The notes under the pieces: model-generated
What the model was told of the DNA's origin: nothing
What the model saw: only the letters and a program-made list of their open reading frames with translations
The model's database searches: none
Source: Odobenus rosmarus divergens
Taxonomy: Eukaryota; Chordata; Mammalia; Carnivora; Odobenidae
Length of the DNA stretch: 64,000 bases
Assembly: GCF_000321225.1 (NCBI RefSeq)
Contig: NW_004450940.1
Span: 413,039 to 477,038, forward strand
Direction of reading: 5' to 3'
In this document: positions 24,995-37,058 of the stretch, one piece after another
How positions within the stretch are numbered: position 1 is the stretch's first letter
How the letters are laid out: each line of letters opens with the position of its first letter
Position numbers and translations under genes: made by a program

Positions 24995-25318
24995 CTAAAA
25001 GACAACAAACATAATTTTTAAATGACCAAGAAAGAAGTGTACGTATTCTAATGATGGCACGAATACTGATTTTTAAAAATTACATAAAGATAAAGGAAAT
25101 TTGGGGCACCTAGGTGGCTCAGTCAGTGAAGCATCTGACTCTTGATTTCAGCTCAGGTCATGATCTCAGGCTTGTGAGATCAAGCTCTGTGTCCAGCTCT
25201 GCGCTGAGCATGGAGCCTGCTTAAGTCTCTCTCTCCCTCCCCCTCTGCCCTCCCCTCCCTTAAAAAATTAAAATAAATAAATACATACATAAATAAAAGT
25301 TGCTAAACACTGACTCAC
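24995..25318 (-). other. NOX4: Short NOX4 intron, largely SINE
   Basis: A complete 324-bp intron. A plus-strand SINE (about 25103-25297) makes up roughly 60% of it, so the ancestral intron was probably only about 130 bp. The SINE tail ends about 21 bp from the donor site. Confidence 0.92.
25103..25297 (+). mobile_element. Carnivore SINE inside a 324-bp intron
   Basis: Head GGGGCACCTAGGTGGCTCAG and tail AAAATAAATAAATACATACA. It lies antisense to NOX4 and ends about 21 bp from the donor site of the exon at 25319-25483. No clear TSD was found. Confidence 0.92.
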
Positions 25319-25483
25319 CTGGCCAGGTCTTGCTTTAAAATTTTCTTTGATCATTCGGATTTCCATGACATCTGAGGGATGACTTATGACTGAGATGATG
25401 GTTACTGGTTTATTGCTCCGGATACACCTGTAAAGTCTTTCAGCACAATACAGGCACAAAGGTCCAGAAATCCAAAGCCAAGT
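25319..25483 (-). CDS. NOX4: NOX4 exon, sixth helix and start of FAD domain
   Basis: This 165-bp exon of exactly 55 codons runs from TWLWISGPLCLYCAERLYR to MIKENFKARPGQ, human residues 283-337. It covers the end of helix 6, the cytosolic hinge (LYCAERLYR, then IRSNKP) and the first strands of the FAD-binding domain. Three differences from the human sequence I remember: Tyr302 to Cys, Met315 to Ile and Val327 to Ile. It is phase 0 at both ends. The acceptor is TTAG at 25484-25487 and the donor is GTGAGT at 25313-25318. The next exon lies only 324 bp away, and a SINE fills most of that small intron. Confidence 0.97.
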
Positions 25484-25967
25484 CTAATGGAGAATTTTTA
25501 AAATATACTTTAAGAAATACTTGTGTTGAAGGAGTCTTTATATCCTGCTCAATTGTTTATTTAATACATTACAGTAATGGCATTGTAATCTGTATTTTAA
25601 ATAATAAAATGTAAAGAAAAATCTGTAAAAAATAAGGTGCTCACTGTGACTTATTCAAACAAGACTAAATATAAAACAAAAGAAGTAATGTACCACATTA
25701 ACAGGTATGCATACTTTTTTTCATATTTCCTTCTGTGCATACAGAATAAATATATAATGTATGTATATACAATATCTTCATCTAAAAAGAGAAGAAAGGA
25801 AGTTAAATGCTCAATAAATCTGAAGACAACTTTAGAAAAAAATGCACCAGTCCAATGTTTGTTAAAAAAAAAAAGAAAATCCTGGATATATGTATGAATA
25901 CTTTTTTTTTATTTTAAGGTATTAAAATGTTTTAATTTTTCAGGAGTAATTGGAATTCTTCAAAATG

Positions 25968-26205
25968 TCAGGTAAGGTTTTTTTTCCTACGTTTATTTAT
26001 TTATTTATTTATTTATTTATTTTTTACTTGAGTGTAGTTGACACACGATGTTATATTAGTTTCAGGTGTAAAACTTAGTGATTTGACAAGTTTACACATT
26101 ATCCTATGTTCACTGTAAGTATGGCTACCATCTGTCCCATTACATCAGTATTACAATATCATTGTTTTTCTTATGCTATGCCTTTTACTCAACCCTAGGT
26201 ATTTT
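25968..26205 (-). mobile_element. Old L1 3' end with (ATTT)n
   Basis: T-rich start, (ATTT)n at 25991-26025, then GAGTGTAGTTGACACACGAT and TTAGTTTCAGGTGTAAAACT, the reverse-complement layout of an L1 3' UTR. Confidence 0.7.
25991..26025. repeat. (ATTT)n microsatellite
   Basis: About eight ATTT units, probably grown from the L1 A-tail. Confidence 0.95.
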
Positions 26206-26649
26206 TAACGCACATAATATACGCATAATGTACACATACATAATGTATATACAATATAAAATATGTATATGAATGTATTTTAAAATATAGAGTATACTAA
26301 GCATGTTGCTTACAACTTACTTTTACATAATAAAAATAATATGAACAGAAAGTATTTATAGAATTTGGAAAGTGTAACGATTTTGCATGTGTGCTGGCTG
26401 GATAGCTCTGATCCCAGGATAACCCACTGCATACGCTCAGAAATACAGAAGCCTGTCCTGCCTGTGTGGCCAACCCTTTTCCTAGAACTGCACGCCATAT
26501 TTCCCCCATCACTGGGAGGCCGTGGACCCAAACTTATTTTAATGGTTACTTTTTTAAACCTTATTTACATAGCTATTTCAGACCTTTTTCCTTCCATGCA
26601 GACAGATCATGCCTCTTCCTGATATTTAGTTGCATGCTGTGTGAGCAGT

Positions 26650-26830
26650 AGGTGAGCCCTGCAATGCAGCAGGCTTGCAACTTTGAGACAGTCACTTATC
26701 CTTTGAGCATCAAGTTCCATATAATTAAAACGGGACTCACAATACCTTCCCTGCCTAACAGCTAACATTGTGTGAAGCCAAGAAAACTCTGCAAATTGCA
26801 GTCTATGAGAAACCTAGAGGATTATTATTA
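26650..26830 (+). repeat. MIR-like fossil
   Basis: GAGACAGTCACTTATCCTTT followed by ATTAAAACGGGACTCACAAT has the MIR order. Tentative. Confidence 0.45.
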
Positions 26831-27039
26831 AAAATAAACACAAGACTAACATACTCATTCCGAAGTCATCTAAAAATTCACTGTACTTTTTGACTCTTCT
26901 TTCTTCTCTTCTGAAAAGAGACATTTGGCTTCACTGTCCCATAGGCAAAGAGTGTTAATTCCCACATGGACAGCTCCCATACCCACATGGGAAGATTAGG
27001 GTTCTTATGGAACTACTTGCTGGGTATTTGGGTAAGAAC

Positions 27040-27270
27040 TTTTCCAAGAGCAAGTATTTTAGTCAAAGACCTGGTTTTGGACTCTACCTTCTGCCTGTAT
27101 TAGGTTGTAGAGTTTGCTCAAGGTCTTTTAAGTATTTAAGTCACAATTTCTTCATCAGAAAATCAAGGAAGATAGTAATTGCTTCAAAGGGCTATTGTGA
27201 ATATTAAAAGAAATTATGCATACAGTACATTTTAGCACAGTACCTAGCAGATGATACCAAGCATTCAATA
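27040..27270 (+). repeat. MIR-like fossil
   Basis: TCACAATTTCTTCATCAGAA, GGGCTATTGTGAATATTAAA and AGCACAGTACCTAGCAGATG match the MIR 3' part in order. Confidence 0.55.
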
Positions 27271-27697
27271 AATTGATTTTACAACTTATCATTTATGCAT
27301 ACATAATATCATACCACAATAATATGCTATACCATAATAATAATTACAATTAGTAATAGTACTTTCACTATTGCTTTTATTATTCAACCTACTTTTCTCA
27401 GTGGATAGGAAAATGTCTTTGTCACTTCTCTTTAGGCAAGCACCAGTGCCACAGTATGCAAAGATTTACATGGCCAGTTGAGCAGAATTTTCCATATTCT
27501 GTAATATCATAGGTCTTTCTCCTTGACATGACAGCTGCCTCTAATGGAAAAATAGGTGCTATCTTGCTGCTGAAACATCCTGAAATGTTCTACAATTGCT
27601 TTATAAACCTCCAGAAACATGTTTAAATGCAATGCTGGTCAATAATTATGGAAATACGGACTTGAGGAGACCATCAAAGATATAAAATTAATCTAAC

Positions 27698-27914
27698 CTG
27701 TGGAAAATTAGCTTGAAACCTAGGCTCTTCCACACAAATGTTCACGGATCTGTTTTGGGTAAGTTCATCTGGTTTTGAAGGTCCTCCAGGGAAAGATTCA
27801 TGAAAATGTTCCGAGCCATGGTCTGGTAAGTAAATATGCTGGTAGCGGGTTCCATTAGGATTGATGCAGCCAGGAGGGTGGGTATCTAAATTAGCTTGAT
27901 ACTTCAGCAGCCCT
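27698..27914 (-). CDS. NOX4: NOX4 exon, extracellular E-loop
   Basis: This 217-bp exon encodes 72 residues starting GLLKYQANLDTHPPGC and ending EEPRFQANFPQ, the third extracellular (E) loop, human residues 211-282. The loop is longer than in other NOX enzymes, and in published work on NOX4 it is needed for H2O2 rather than superoxide release. The residues linked to that property, His222 and the cysteine pair Cys226/Cys270, are all present. The length equals the human exon, but about 21 of 72 residues differ from the human sequence I remember, far more than in the neighbouring exons. The sequon at human N230 is kept as NGT, the nearby NIS is lost and a new NRS appears near residue 264. Acceptor TTTCAG and donor GTTAGA are present. 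The reading frame is open throughout. Confidence 0.96.
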
Positions 27915-28830
27915 CTGAAATTAAAGTAAGGGAAAAAAAGGAAGATGAAAATGAAATTGAAATCAGAGGACATGGTGTAAGAAAACAGCCTCTTTTTCTT
28001 ATTAACTTTCCATAGCATTTATCTGAAAAGTGCTTTTCATATATCTCACTTAGGAGCAATTGAGAAATCCTAAAACTTTTAATGAATTCTTCACTATGGG
28101 ACTAAACCAAGAGCATTAGCCCTAAACAAATGCTACAAATACATGGTAGGGAAGAACACATCAATCTTTCCAATTATTCTTGCATTTCACAGCCTTTATT
28201 TCAACTCTATTAGGCATGCATATAATCATATACCAGTTTTCACTTCAATAAATACTATAATAATGAGTACTTTTGCTATATCTTCAAACACAAATGGGAA
28301 AGTATAGGAATCATATTTGATTTGCCTAAGACTGGATAAAATAGGCCTTGCTGATTTACAGAGATATTTTTAACAAACATAGTAACAGGAACTGGAAGCT
28401 TGCAACTCCTTTGGTCTGAAAATAGTTAATATACAGCAATTAGACCCTACACATGTTTAGTTTTCAATTTCTCCATAACCAAGACTGCATAAAAGACTCT
28501 AAGATAATTAATCAGACAGGAAAGCCTACAACCCTAAAATACCATTCTGATTGTTTCATATTTTGTGACCTTCTAAGATCACCATTCAACTTTCTGTGTT
28601 TTGTGTTGTTATTAATAAAAAGTTAAGTAAGATCTACCTCATTGGGATACTGCATCAAGTGACAGATTGTGCAGAACATCAAAAAAGATCCACACTGCAT
28701 AAGCAAATCTTGAAGAAAAAATTAAGATTTTGAAAAGCATTGGAAATTTGACAGTGTGTTTTTTTATTTTAAAGATGTTAAAATTTTGGCACCCAAAATT
28801 ATTTTTCCTGGTTAGCTAAGAATGTATTTT

Positions 28831-29037
28831 TATTTTATTTTATTTTTTAAAGATTTTATTTATTTATTTGACAGAGAGAGAGACAGTGAGAGAGGGAACA
28901 CAAGCAGGGGGCGTGGGAGAGGGAGAAGCAGGCTCCCTGCTGAGCAGGGAGCCCGATTGGGGGCTCAATCCCAGGACCTTGGGATCATGACCTGAGCCGA
29001 AGGCAGACGCTTAACGACTGAGCCACCCAGGTGCCCC
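28831..29037 (-). mobile_element. Carnivore SINE
   Basis: T-rich left end with a TTTTA repeat, reverse head GAGCCACCCAGGTGCCCC at the right end. Perfect 13-bp TSD AAGAATGTATTTT at 28818-28830 and 29038-29050. Confidence 0.95.
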
Positions 29038-29318
29038 AAGAATGTATTTTAAATGACTCCTCAAGTTACCAAATAATTAACCTTAGTGTGTTACAAAAAT
29101 GTATATTTTAAGTACATCACAGCTAAGATGATTTTATAAATGATTTTACAAATATGGTATTTTGCAACAACAAAACTTATAACATGAATAATAAGACTAA
29201 AGAGGCCCAATATATGAAAATTAGAAAAGCAGTGGCCAAGGCAGTCTTTGCTGGAATTTACCATCTACTCAACCTGATCATTCTCCTTTTGGTTATGTTC
29301 ATTCCTTTTCTCTCCTTT

Positions 29319-29497
29319 TTAAAAATATTTTATTTAGTTATTTGAAAGAGCACACAAGCGGGGTGGAAGGGCAGATGACGAGGGAGAAGCAGGCTCCCCA
29401 CTGAGCAGGGAGCCCAACGAGGGGCTCGACCCCAGAATCCCAGAATCATGACCCAAGCCAAAAGCAGATGCTTAACCAACTGAGCCACCCAGGTGCC
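29319..29497 (-). mobile_element. Carnivore SINE
   Basis: TTTTAAAAATATTTTATTTA at the left end and ACTGAGCCACCCAGGTGCCC at the right. An imperfect CT-rich TSD is possible (TCTCTCCTTTTT versus TCTCTCTTCTTT). Confidence 0.9.
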
Positions 29498-30109
29498 CCT
29501 CTCTCTTCTTTCTATATTACTTTCTTCCTTATAACTAATCATAATGAGATTATATAGTATAACATTACTATGTGCTCATTAGAGAGACAGTATATGTTAT
29601 AGTATACTGTATACACTAAGTAGCAGGCTGTATTATATAACATCAATGGCAGCCCACACACCCATTTTTTAAAGCAATGCAGTAGATATGGCCTAGGTAC
29701 AGAATAAATTAGTGGTTATTATAGAAATGTGAGCCAAGTACAGAACCCTTCATAGAATTCTAGTCATATAATACAATCACTGTGGTATTATACTTGGAAA
29801 ACTTATGAATTTGATTCACCTCCCATTATAAGTAAAGATTTACCCAAACCTGTTGCTCCTACTGACCATCCCAAGACTGACAGGTGGGTAGGCCAAAAAT
29901 CTCAGGCATTTATTCTACTGGACTGAAATTGAACAAGATTTGGCATAATGCACTTGGCACTATTCTAGGTGATTCTACAAAGTTCGATAAGGAGTCAAAT
30001 CTGGTCCCTGAACTTCAAATACTTAAAATCTAGTTGAGAAGACATCTTCAGAGAAGCTGAATGGAAGTCAGACCACAGATAATTGGGCTATAGTATTTTA
30101 ATAAGACCT

Positions 30110-30320
30110 TAGCAATGTGTGGTAGACATCAGGCCCCAAACAGAGCAATTTATATATATTTCATGTTATATGCACAACAACTGCATGAAATAGGAATTAT
30201 TATTCTCATTTTACAAGTTAAGAAACAATTTTAATAAGTTAAATAGCACCCCAGGGTCACACAGCTGATAAGTGGCAAGATTTGAACCCAGTTCTGACTC
30301 AAATTCTATGCCCTTCACCT
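30110..30320 (-). repeat. MIR fossil
   Basis: CAGGGTCACACAGCTGATAA followed by GTGGCAAGATTTGAACCCAG is a clear antisense MIR core. Confidence 0.75.
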
Positions 30321-30679
30321 GTCACTATACCTCATGTTAGTTCACTGGATCCTTACAACATACCTATGAAAAAGGTAAGGAGAGGAAAATTAATATTTAA
30401 GAAAGGATGTCAGGAATTTTTAAACATCTATTTCTCACTTAAACTTGAAAACAAAATAATCATACAGGGTAAGTGTTTTGATGCCCATTACACAGATGAG
30501 AGACTTAAGGCTTTGTTTAGGTAAGAGAGTAACTAAATTGTTGTCTAAGCACGGGATTCAGAAACCTCATCTTCCTCATTCCAAAAACCTATATCATATA
30601 AAGCAAATCAGTTGATTAAAGAAGTTGACATCAAGGAAAGAGGTTTAAAATAACAAAAGCCTGGAAATAAAGTCAGATA

Positions 30680-30717
30680 GTGCGCGTGCGTGTGTGTGTG
30701 TGTATCTGTGTGTGTGT
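30680..30717. repeat. (GT)n microsatellite
   Basis: GC/GT start, then about ten GT units broken by ATCT. Confidence 0.9.
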
Positions 30718-32095
30718 TGGAAGGGGGTTGCTTAACATCAGGCAAAGGAATGTTATTTACTCCTCCTAAGTCTTAAGTGTACAGGTGGGCAGGACCGCAT
30801 GTGCTAATGATCCTTAGAATGACAAACAAATGTTGTTACTATGCAGTACAAATCTTCAGGCCAGCTCAAACAAAGCATTGCTGTTCTTGGTATTTCAAGG
30901 GGTATGTAATATTCTAAAATCCCTTTTAGGGGTGCCTAATATATCTCAGTGATGTGGGCAACAAGGAAGATCAGCAATGTCCGGCATATAAACACAGAGC
31001 TGCATGTTCCTGAAAGCTCTGTTGCATTTGGAAAGAGTGCATTAAACTCTTAAGAAAGACATGTATATTATGTCTGCTGAAATAAATTAGATACTAGGGA
31101 TTTAAAACAATCATAAAACAATAAAAATCATACATAAGATATAACTTAATTTTAACAAATGTGCTCACAGTAAAATAAATGGAATAAAGAGATGATATCT
31201 GATATTTACCTATCAATCCAAATATATCCATAATATCTAGGCTACATTTCTATTAAAAATTCTTCAGAATGAAATTATTTTAATGGGCACCAAATATAAT
31301 GTTTAAAGAAATACTATATTCTAAGAATGCATATTCTAAAAGTTCCAAGAAATTCTGTACTAGTATGAAAGGAATGAGAACTATTTTTTATAGTACAGTG
31401 AAAACGTAAGTTATTGCATTTAACTGGACTTGAAAAATATCGTAAAATTATTGATTTGGCTAGAAGTATACTTCCTCCTTTTCTAAATCTATAACCAGAT
31501 AGAGCTGTACATTTTTGTTCAATGCATACATTGGTCTTTAATTTCAGGATATTGTCCATAGGAAGAACAGAGGGGTAGGGGAAGGCCTAGTACAGGGGAA
31601 GGTCTCTGTACTTTGGTCTCTGACCCGGCCACGGGCTGACAGTGTGGTCTTGGGCAGATAACAGCTTTGAATGTTCTCACTTATTCTAAGATGGGGCCAC
31701 TGATCTTTACCACACAAATTTGTTATAAAGTTTACAGAAACAGGCAGTAAGGCATGAAGCACCTTACTGGCATGCCCAATACTTATCCTTTCAACACAGA
31801 GTTCAAAATCTGCCAGTGTCCTTCCATGTGAACCCATCAGTATCTTTGCCACCTTATCTAGCCAGATCTAACTGAGATTCTGAGCTTGTTTTTGTTTTTC
31901 TTTAATGAGTGATATTTTTTATTTGTTATCATTTTCTGTCTATAGATCTTTTCTCTCATCCATGTTTCTTTGATGGCAACAATTACAAAATGAGACGAAA
32001 AAAAGAACATTTTAATGGAGTTTTAAGACAGGCAACCTATGCCATTTAGCTTGAGAGTAGCTTAAAATAACATACAGCTCTCAAATTAAAAGTTA

Positions 32096-32178
32096 TTTTT
32101 CTTTTCAAGATTTATTTGTGGGGGAGGGGCAGGGAAGATGCAGAGAATCTCAAGCAGACACCTGGCTGAGCGCAAACA
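32096..32178 (-). mobile_element. Partial carnivore SINE
   Basis: Short piece with AGATTTATTTGTGGGGGAGG and AGAATCTCAAGCAGACACC matching the body of the minus-oriented SINE. The tRNA-like head is missing. Confidence 0.7.
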
Positions 32179-32643
32179 TGTCTCACGCATTTATATAACC
32201 CCCCATATATCAATACTCACTGCCAAACCCTGTCAGCCTTCTAGCAAGTTTCTGGCACATACCTTCAGTGCACTTCCGGTGAATTGATTTTCAAAGCAAA
32301 TAATCATCACATAAATTTTTTGCATATAGCAAGGGCATAGAAGTTAAAATAAAGAAAACATTCTTGTACCTACTGTTGTATCTTTCATAAATAAATGATA
32401 AATAATTGGAAAGGAAAACGATGTCCATGAATGGTAAACAAAGTCTTGCCAAGTTAAGATGGTGATATAACAGGGGTAGGGGAAGAAAGCACACAGACAA
32501 TGTAGGAATGGGTTTGCTTATTACTCATTTTTTTAGTTGTATTATGTTCCAAAGGAGAGATTTTGAAATATCTTTGGAATGTTTAGTGTTCTTCTATCAT
32601 GAGAAATCAAGGATTTTATGGTGTATCAAAATAAATGGTTGTG

Positions 32644-32822
32644 TGGGGCGCCTGGGTGGCTCAGATGGTTGAGCGTCTGCCTTCGGCTCAGGTCATGATC
32701 CCAGGGTCCTGGGATCGAGTCCCGCATCGGGCTCCCTGCTCCTTGGGAGCCTGCTTCTCCCTCTGCCTCTCTCTCTCTCTGTCTCTCATGAATAAATAAA
32801 TAAAATCTTTAAAAAAAAAAAT
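32644..32822 (+). mobile_element. Carnivore SINE, young-looking
   Basis: Intact head GGGGCGCCTGGGTGGCTCAG, body GGGATCGAGTCCCGCATCGG and tail AAATAAATAAAATCTTTAAA. 15-bp TSD AAATAAATGGTTGTG at 32629-32643 and 32823-32837. It is among the copies nearest a consensus here. Confidence 0.95.
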
Positions 32823-33414
32823 AAATAAATGGTTGTGGATGCTATTGTTTTGGTACTCATAAGGATTTCAAGATGTGCTTTCAAAACTCAACAGAGTCTC
32901 AAAAAATAGGTTTCTTTCTTTTTTTCCTTTTTTCTTCAAGAGGCATTATAGTTATACTACCATTTTTTAATGACAAAGTTATAGAAAATAATACAGTACA
33001 CAGGATAAATCCCACTAGGTTACAACACAGAAATAATAAAAATATTTTATGGCAAAAATTAAATATTACAGAATGCCATGCCTGCAGGTAGGAGAATCAC
33101 AAAATCATTCTTACTTTAATTGCATGTTAAAAAGTATCTAACAAATGCAGTGTCACTTATGTAACCTTTATGTTTGTGATTTTAATCCTTTTTTAAAGTA
33201 GAGAAAAAAAATCCTTGTCCCATGAGGAACCTACTTTTTTCCTAGTATTCTATAACACAAAATGTTTCTTTACAGAAAAAATAGAACAACCTGTTTCTGA
33301 CTGTTCTTTTTACTTTGCTTCAATACAAAAAAAGAGCTTAAGAAAGCACACCCAAATTCATTATTTCAAAACCCACTGGAATTCACTGACTTCTGTGGAA
33401 TCCACTAGAATGAA

Positions 33415-33535
33415 CACTACTTAAGGTCAAGGATTCGTCCTGTTCCTCAGCTATATTGCTGGTGCCTAGAACAGGGCCTATAATCTATAGCAGGCATTCA
33501 ATATATATTCATTGAATGACTTCATGAATGACTGG
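33415..33535 (+). repeat. L2 LINE 3' end
   Basis: CTGGTGCCTAGAACAGGGCC and GCAGGCATTCAATATATATT ... TTGAATGA, the L2 terminus pattern. Confidence 0.65.
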
Positions 33536-33769
33536 AAGTATACCTACAACTTTTTGTTTGGGTTGCTGTTGAAACACATGATTGAGGAGTCATCTGGCTT
33601 TAACAAACACAGAAGGGGGTTTCAACTCATAATCCACCCTCAGAAAAGATGTCTAGATGTTAGGAAATGGTATTTATTAAAGTAAACCATGTATGCACAC
33701 TCACCTTTGTAAGAAATACAATTAAATCAGTCTGCAACTTACATTCCTTCTTCACCCTTGAGTATTTCT

Positions 33770-33940
33770 TTTTTTTTAAGATTTTTTATTTATTTATTCA
33801 TGAGAGACAGAGAGAGAGAGGCAGAGGGAGAAGCAGGCTCCCAAGGAGCAGGGAGCCCGATGCGGGACTCGATCCCAGGACCCTGGGATCATGACCCGAG
33901 CCGAAGGCAGACGCTCAACCATCTGAGCCACCCAGGCGCC
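33770..33940 (-). mobile_element. Carnivore SINE, young-looking
   Basis: T-tract then AAGATTTTTTATTTATTTAT and reverse head at the right. Perfect 17-bp TSD CACCCTTGAGTATTTCT at 33753-33769 and 33941-33957. Same subfamily as 32644-32822, with a CAAGGAGCAGG body. Confidence 0.95.
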
Positions 33941-36231
33941 CACCCTTGAGTATTTCTAAGTTCATTCTGAGATCTCAGCTCTGCCCTGACCCTCACCTAA
34001 TTCTAATCTAAACAGACAAGTTATCAAGCAAGTCATGTTGTCCACCTATTTGTTAGCAGCATGTTAGAAGTGGCATGCTTTCCTAAGCTAAGGATCCAGC
34101 ATACATCAAGGAAACTCTAAGCATCTGAGCACATGTCAGATCAAAGCTTTCACTCCCATCCCCACTTTGTCTGGTCTAGACAGGTCCTTTCCTCTTCATT
34201 CTTTCCTGGGTGCTTGCTACTGATACCTGAATGAACTCACATCCCTCAGCTTGACTGGGGCACAGATTGTGTCTAGCTCTTAAGATGGTGTTGTCCAACG
34301 TTCAAGACTGGGCAACACAGACTGGGACAACATCATGAATCTGTGAGCTTTGCAGTATCATGAAGCCATGCTCTTAGAAAGGCCCCATGATTGGTCCAAC
34401 ACTTGGTTGTCACCATCTTGAAATGCTTTATAATTTTTTATCAAAGGTCCTCACATTTTCATTTTGCAGTGAGCCCTGCAAATTAAGTAGCCAGCCACAG
34501 AAACTATGCAGCTGGCAAAACTAAACCTTGGAGCCTAAGAACACAGGATCAACACCGGAACATTCCTTAAGTGTGTAAAGTTAAATAGGTCATTTTACGA
34601 ACTTTCCTCAGCTGGATAAGTGAGATAGTCCATGTGCCTCCCTACTCCACAACTATATAAAGCAAAGGACTTTGATCTCTTGGGAAGAAAAAAAATGTGT
34701 AAGCATCCAATATTTCTTAGTATATCCTCTGCTTTCAGATCTCACTAAAATGGTAGTGGGAATAAAAGAATGATTTCACATTTCAGAAAAACACTAATGT
34801 ACTAAAAATACTTCTTAAATGGTGCCCTTGTTCCTTCTCTTTCCTCCCAACTTTGTTACCTTCACCTCCAGCCAGGACCACTTGCTACTATGAATAAGAT
34901 CCAAGAGGAAAAGTGAGATTAAAATTATGTGAGAAAGTATTTGGTCTGAAACTCACTATTCCTATCCTCAGAGTGGGGAAAAAATAAACTCACAATTTAG
35001 ATTAAAAAATTGGGAACAAAAGTAGTTTCCAACACAAGTGAATTTATGTACATGAAAGTATTCTGTATATACTACAGCAATCTACCCATACATATGGAAT
35101 CCTTAAGGGAGAAGATGCCACATGACCTCAATACCTACCCCCACCTGCTTCCAGGATAAAGTAGCAGCAAAAATAAATAAATCATAAGACCTTAGTCCAG
35201 AATTGTTATACAGAAAAATCATTTTACACAAAAAATGAAAATCAATCCTATGAATAGGAAATTAGGAGTGGGGGAAAAAACACATCTTAAAGACCATAGC
35301 TGTATAGAACATTATGTTATTAACATATGGGAAATATGTAAATAGTATGTGACAGAGATTTGAATTCCAGATAAGAAAGACTTAATTCTTCAGGAACTGT
35401 ATTCACTCTATATATGAGGATAAAAAATTCAAAAGCCAAAAAGTAAAAGAAAACAAAGAAATGAAATTATTTTCTTCTGTAACCTAAAGAGTTTTAACCA
35501 CAGAATTACACAAAAATCTCCAACAAAAAATGTGCCAATCTACAAGACGACCAAAATAGTCAAGACTTAAAAGCTAATTCCTCTGGCACAGGAATTGATA
35601 TACTAGTTACCATAAGAACTTATTATCCAGAGAACACCGAACATAAGCAACAGTCCCAAAATGGGAATCCAGTTACATTGAAACAAAAACACAGATTATT
35701 TTTTATTGTTATCTGCAATGCTTTGATAATTGGGGAAATCTGGAAGGGCCTAGAAGGACAACAAATTCCTGGCTAAAAGCCAATTAATACAATTCCACTT
35801 AATCCAGCACACACTCATTGGTGACTTGTGACAGGGATTCCATTGATAAAGATAGGGAAGAAACATTCTTGCCCTCAAAAACACTATAATTTACCTAGGA
35901 TATATTACTGCTGTATTGCCTTTTGTCTTTTATACTGGAACTCACAGATACATAATGGGGTAGGCAGAAGAGAGCACCGGACTGTTCTACCATTCAACCA
36001 CAACTCCTGCTGTAGCTCGACGTTTTCCCTTTTATATAAGATTTTACATAGTGTATCCTATTCTGTACTTCTGGATATACAGTGTTTATGAGAATTTCTA
36101 TCTTCTCCCTGGATATTTTCAAGGAGTATACATGTAGGTTATTTTTTTCCGTGCAATTTGCATTCTCCTTAATCTATGTTGTTAGCAATGACAGGCACCA
36201 CTCCGAGGCTTGGTAACAGATTTTAGAAGAT

Positions 36232-36352
36232 GTGGACCACCTGTCCACTGAATGAGGAGTTACAAAGACACAGTGGACCACCTGTCCACTGAATAAGGAG
36301 TTACAAAGACACAGTGGACCACCTGTCCACTGAATGAGGAGCTACAAAGACA
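36232..36352. repeat. Three-copy 41-bp minisatellite with hairpin
   Basis: Copies start at 36232, 36273 and 36314, exactly 41 bp apart, with one or two substitutions between copies and the last about 2 bp short. In copies two and three CAGTGGAC-CACCT-GTCCACTG forms an 8-bp perfect stem with a 5-nt loop; in copy one the outermost base pairs differ. Confidence 0.93.
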
Positions 36353-36839
36353 GTGTAACAAGAATACTGGTAAGACTATCTCTTCCACTGTATTTTTATT
36401 AGCTCTAGTCTAGAACCTAGCTTTTCTCATTGTTATTTTCAAGTTACCTGGAAGAATTTTGGACATTAAAGTAACACATAGATATAATTTTATTATCAGA
36501 ATTATTATAGAGTTATATTTATTATGTGCCATAACAAGGTTGAACGTTGTAAGAAATATTTATAAAGGAATACAAAAAAATTTTCATTTTCTTACTGTCT
36601 TCTCGGAGGACTAAATTTCATCTTCAAAACCTTGAAATCTATGTAACTTGTAACAAAAATGAATTTCTTACTCAAAACATAAAAAATACACACATATATA
36701 CTCACCGACTTTTATAGATAAATTGGACAGTTATCCCAGATTTTTACATGACATGGATATATTTCATTCATAAGTCAGGTACCTTCCAAACCATGAAAAA
36801 ATTATTCATTAATTCAAGAAAAGATTAGAAATTAAATGC

Positions 36840-37000
36840 ATAGATTCTGGGGTCAGACTGTGGGTCAATCCCCACTCCTATCAGGCCCTAACTAGGTGGC
36901 TTTAAATAGTCATTTAATTTAACCTTCTGTGCCTCATTTTCCCATTTGTAAAATGAGGATAATAATAGTACTTACCTCATAGTGCTATGAGATTAAAAAC
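36840..37000 (+). repeat. MIR fossil
   Basis: CTAACTAGGTGGCTTTAAAT, CCTTCTGTGCCTCATTTTCC and ATTTGTAAAATGAGGATAAT give the classic MIR order. Confidence 0.8.
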
Positions 37001-37029
37001 AAAACAAAACCGTGTGCATGTTGGGGGGG

Positions 37030-37058
37030 TATATATGTATATATATATATATATGTGT
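37030..37058. repeat. (TA)n microsatellite
   Basis: TA/TATG-rich simple tract. Confidence 0.85.

Larger units (their letters stand above)
25484..27697 (-). other. NOX4: NOX4 intron between E-loop and helix-6 exons
   Basis: A complete 2.2-kb intron with donor GTTAGA at the right end and TTAG acceptor at the left end. It holds an old L1 3' end with an (ATTT)n tract (25968-26205) and MIR-like fossils (26650-26830, 27040-27270). The rest is AT-rich with no feature. Confidence 0.9.

Noticed and set aside
36232..36352. Possible CRISPR-like repeat array
   Set aside because: The 41-bp units abut directly with no unique spacers, and the setting is a mammalian intron. It is a minisatellite.
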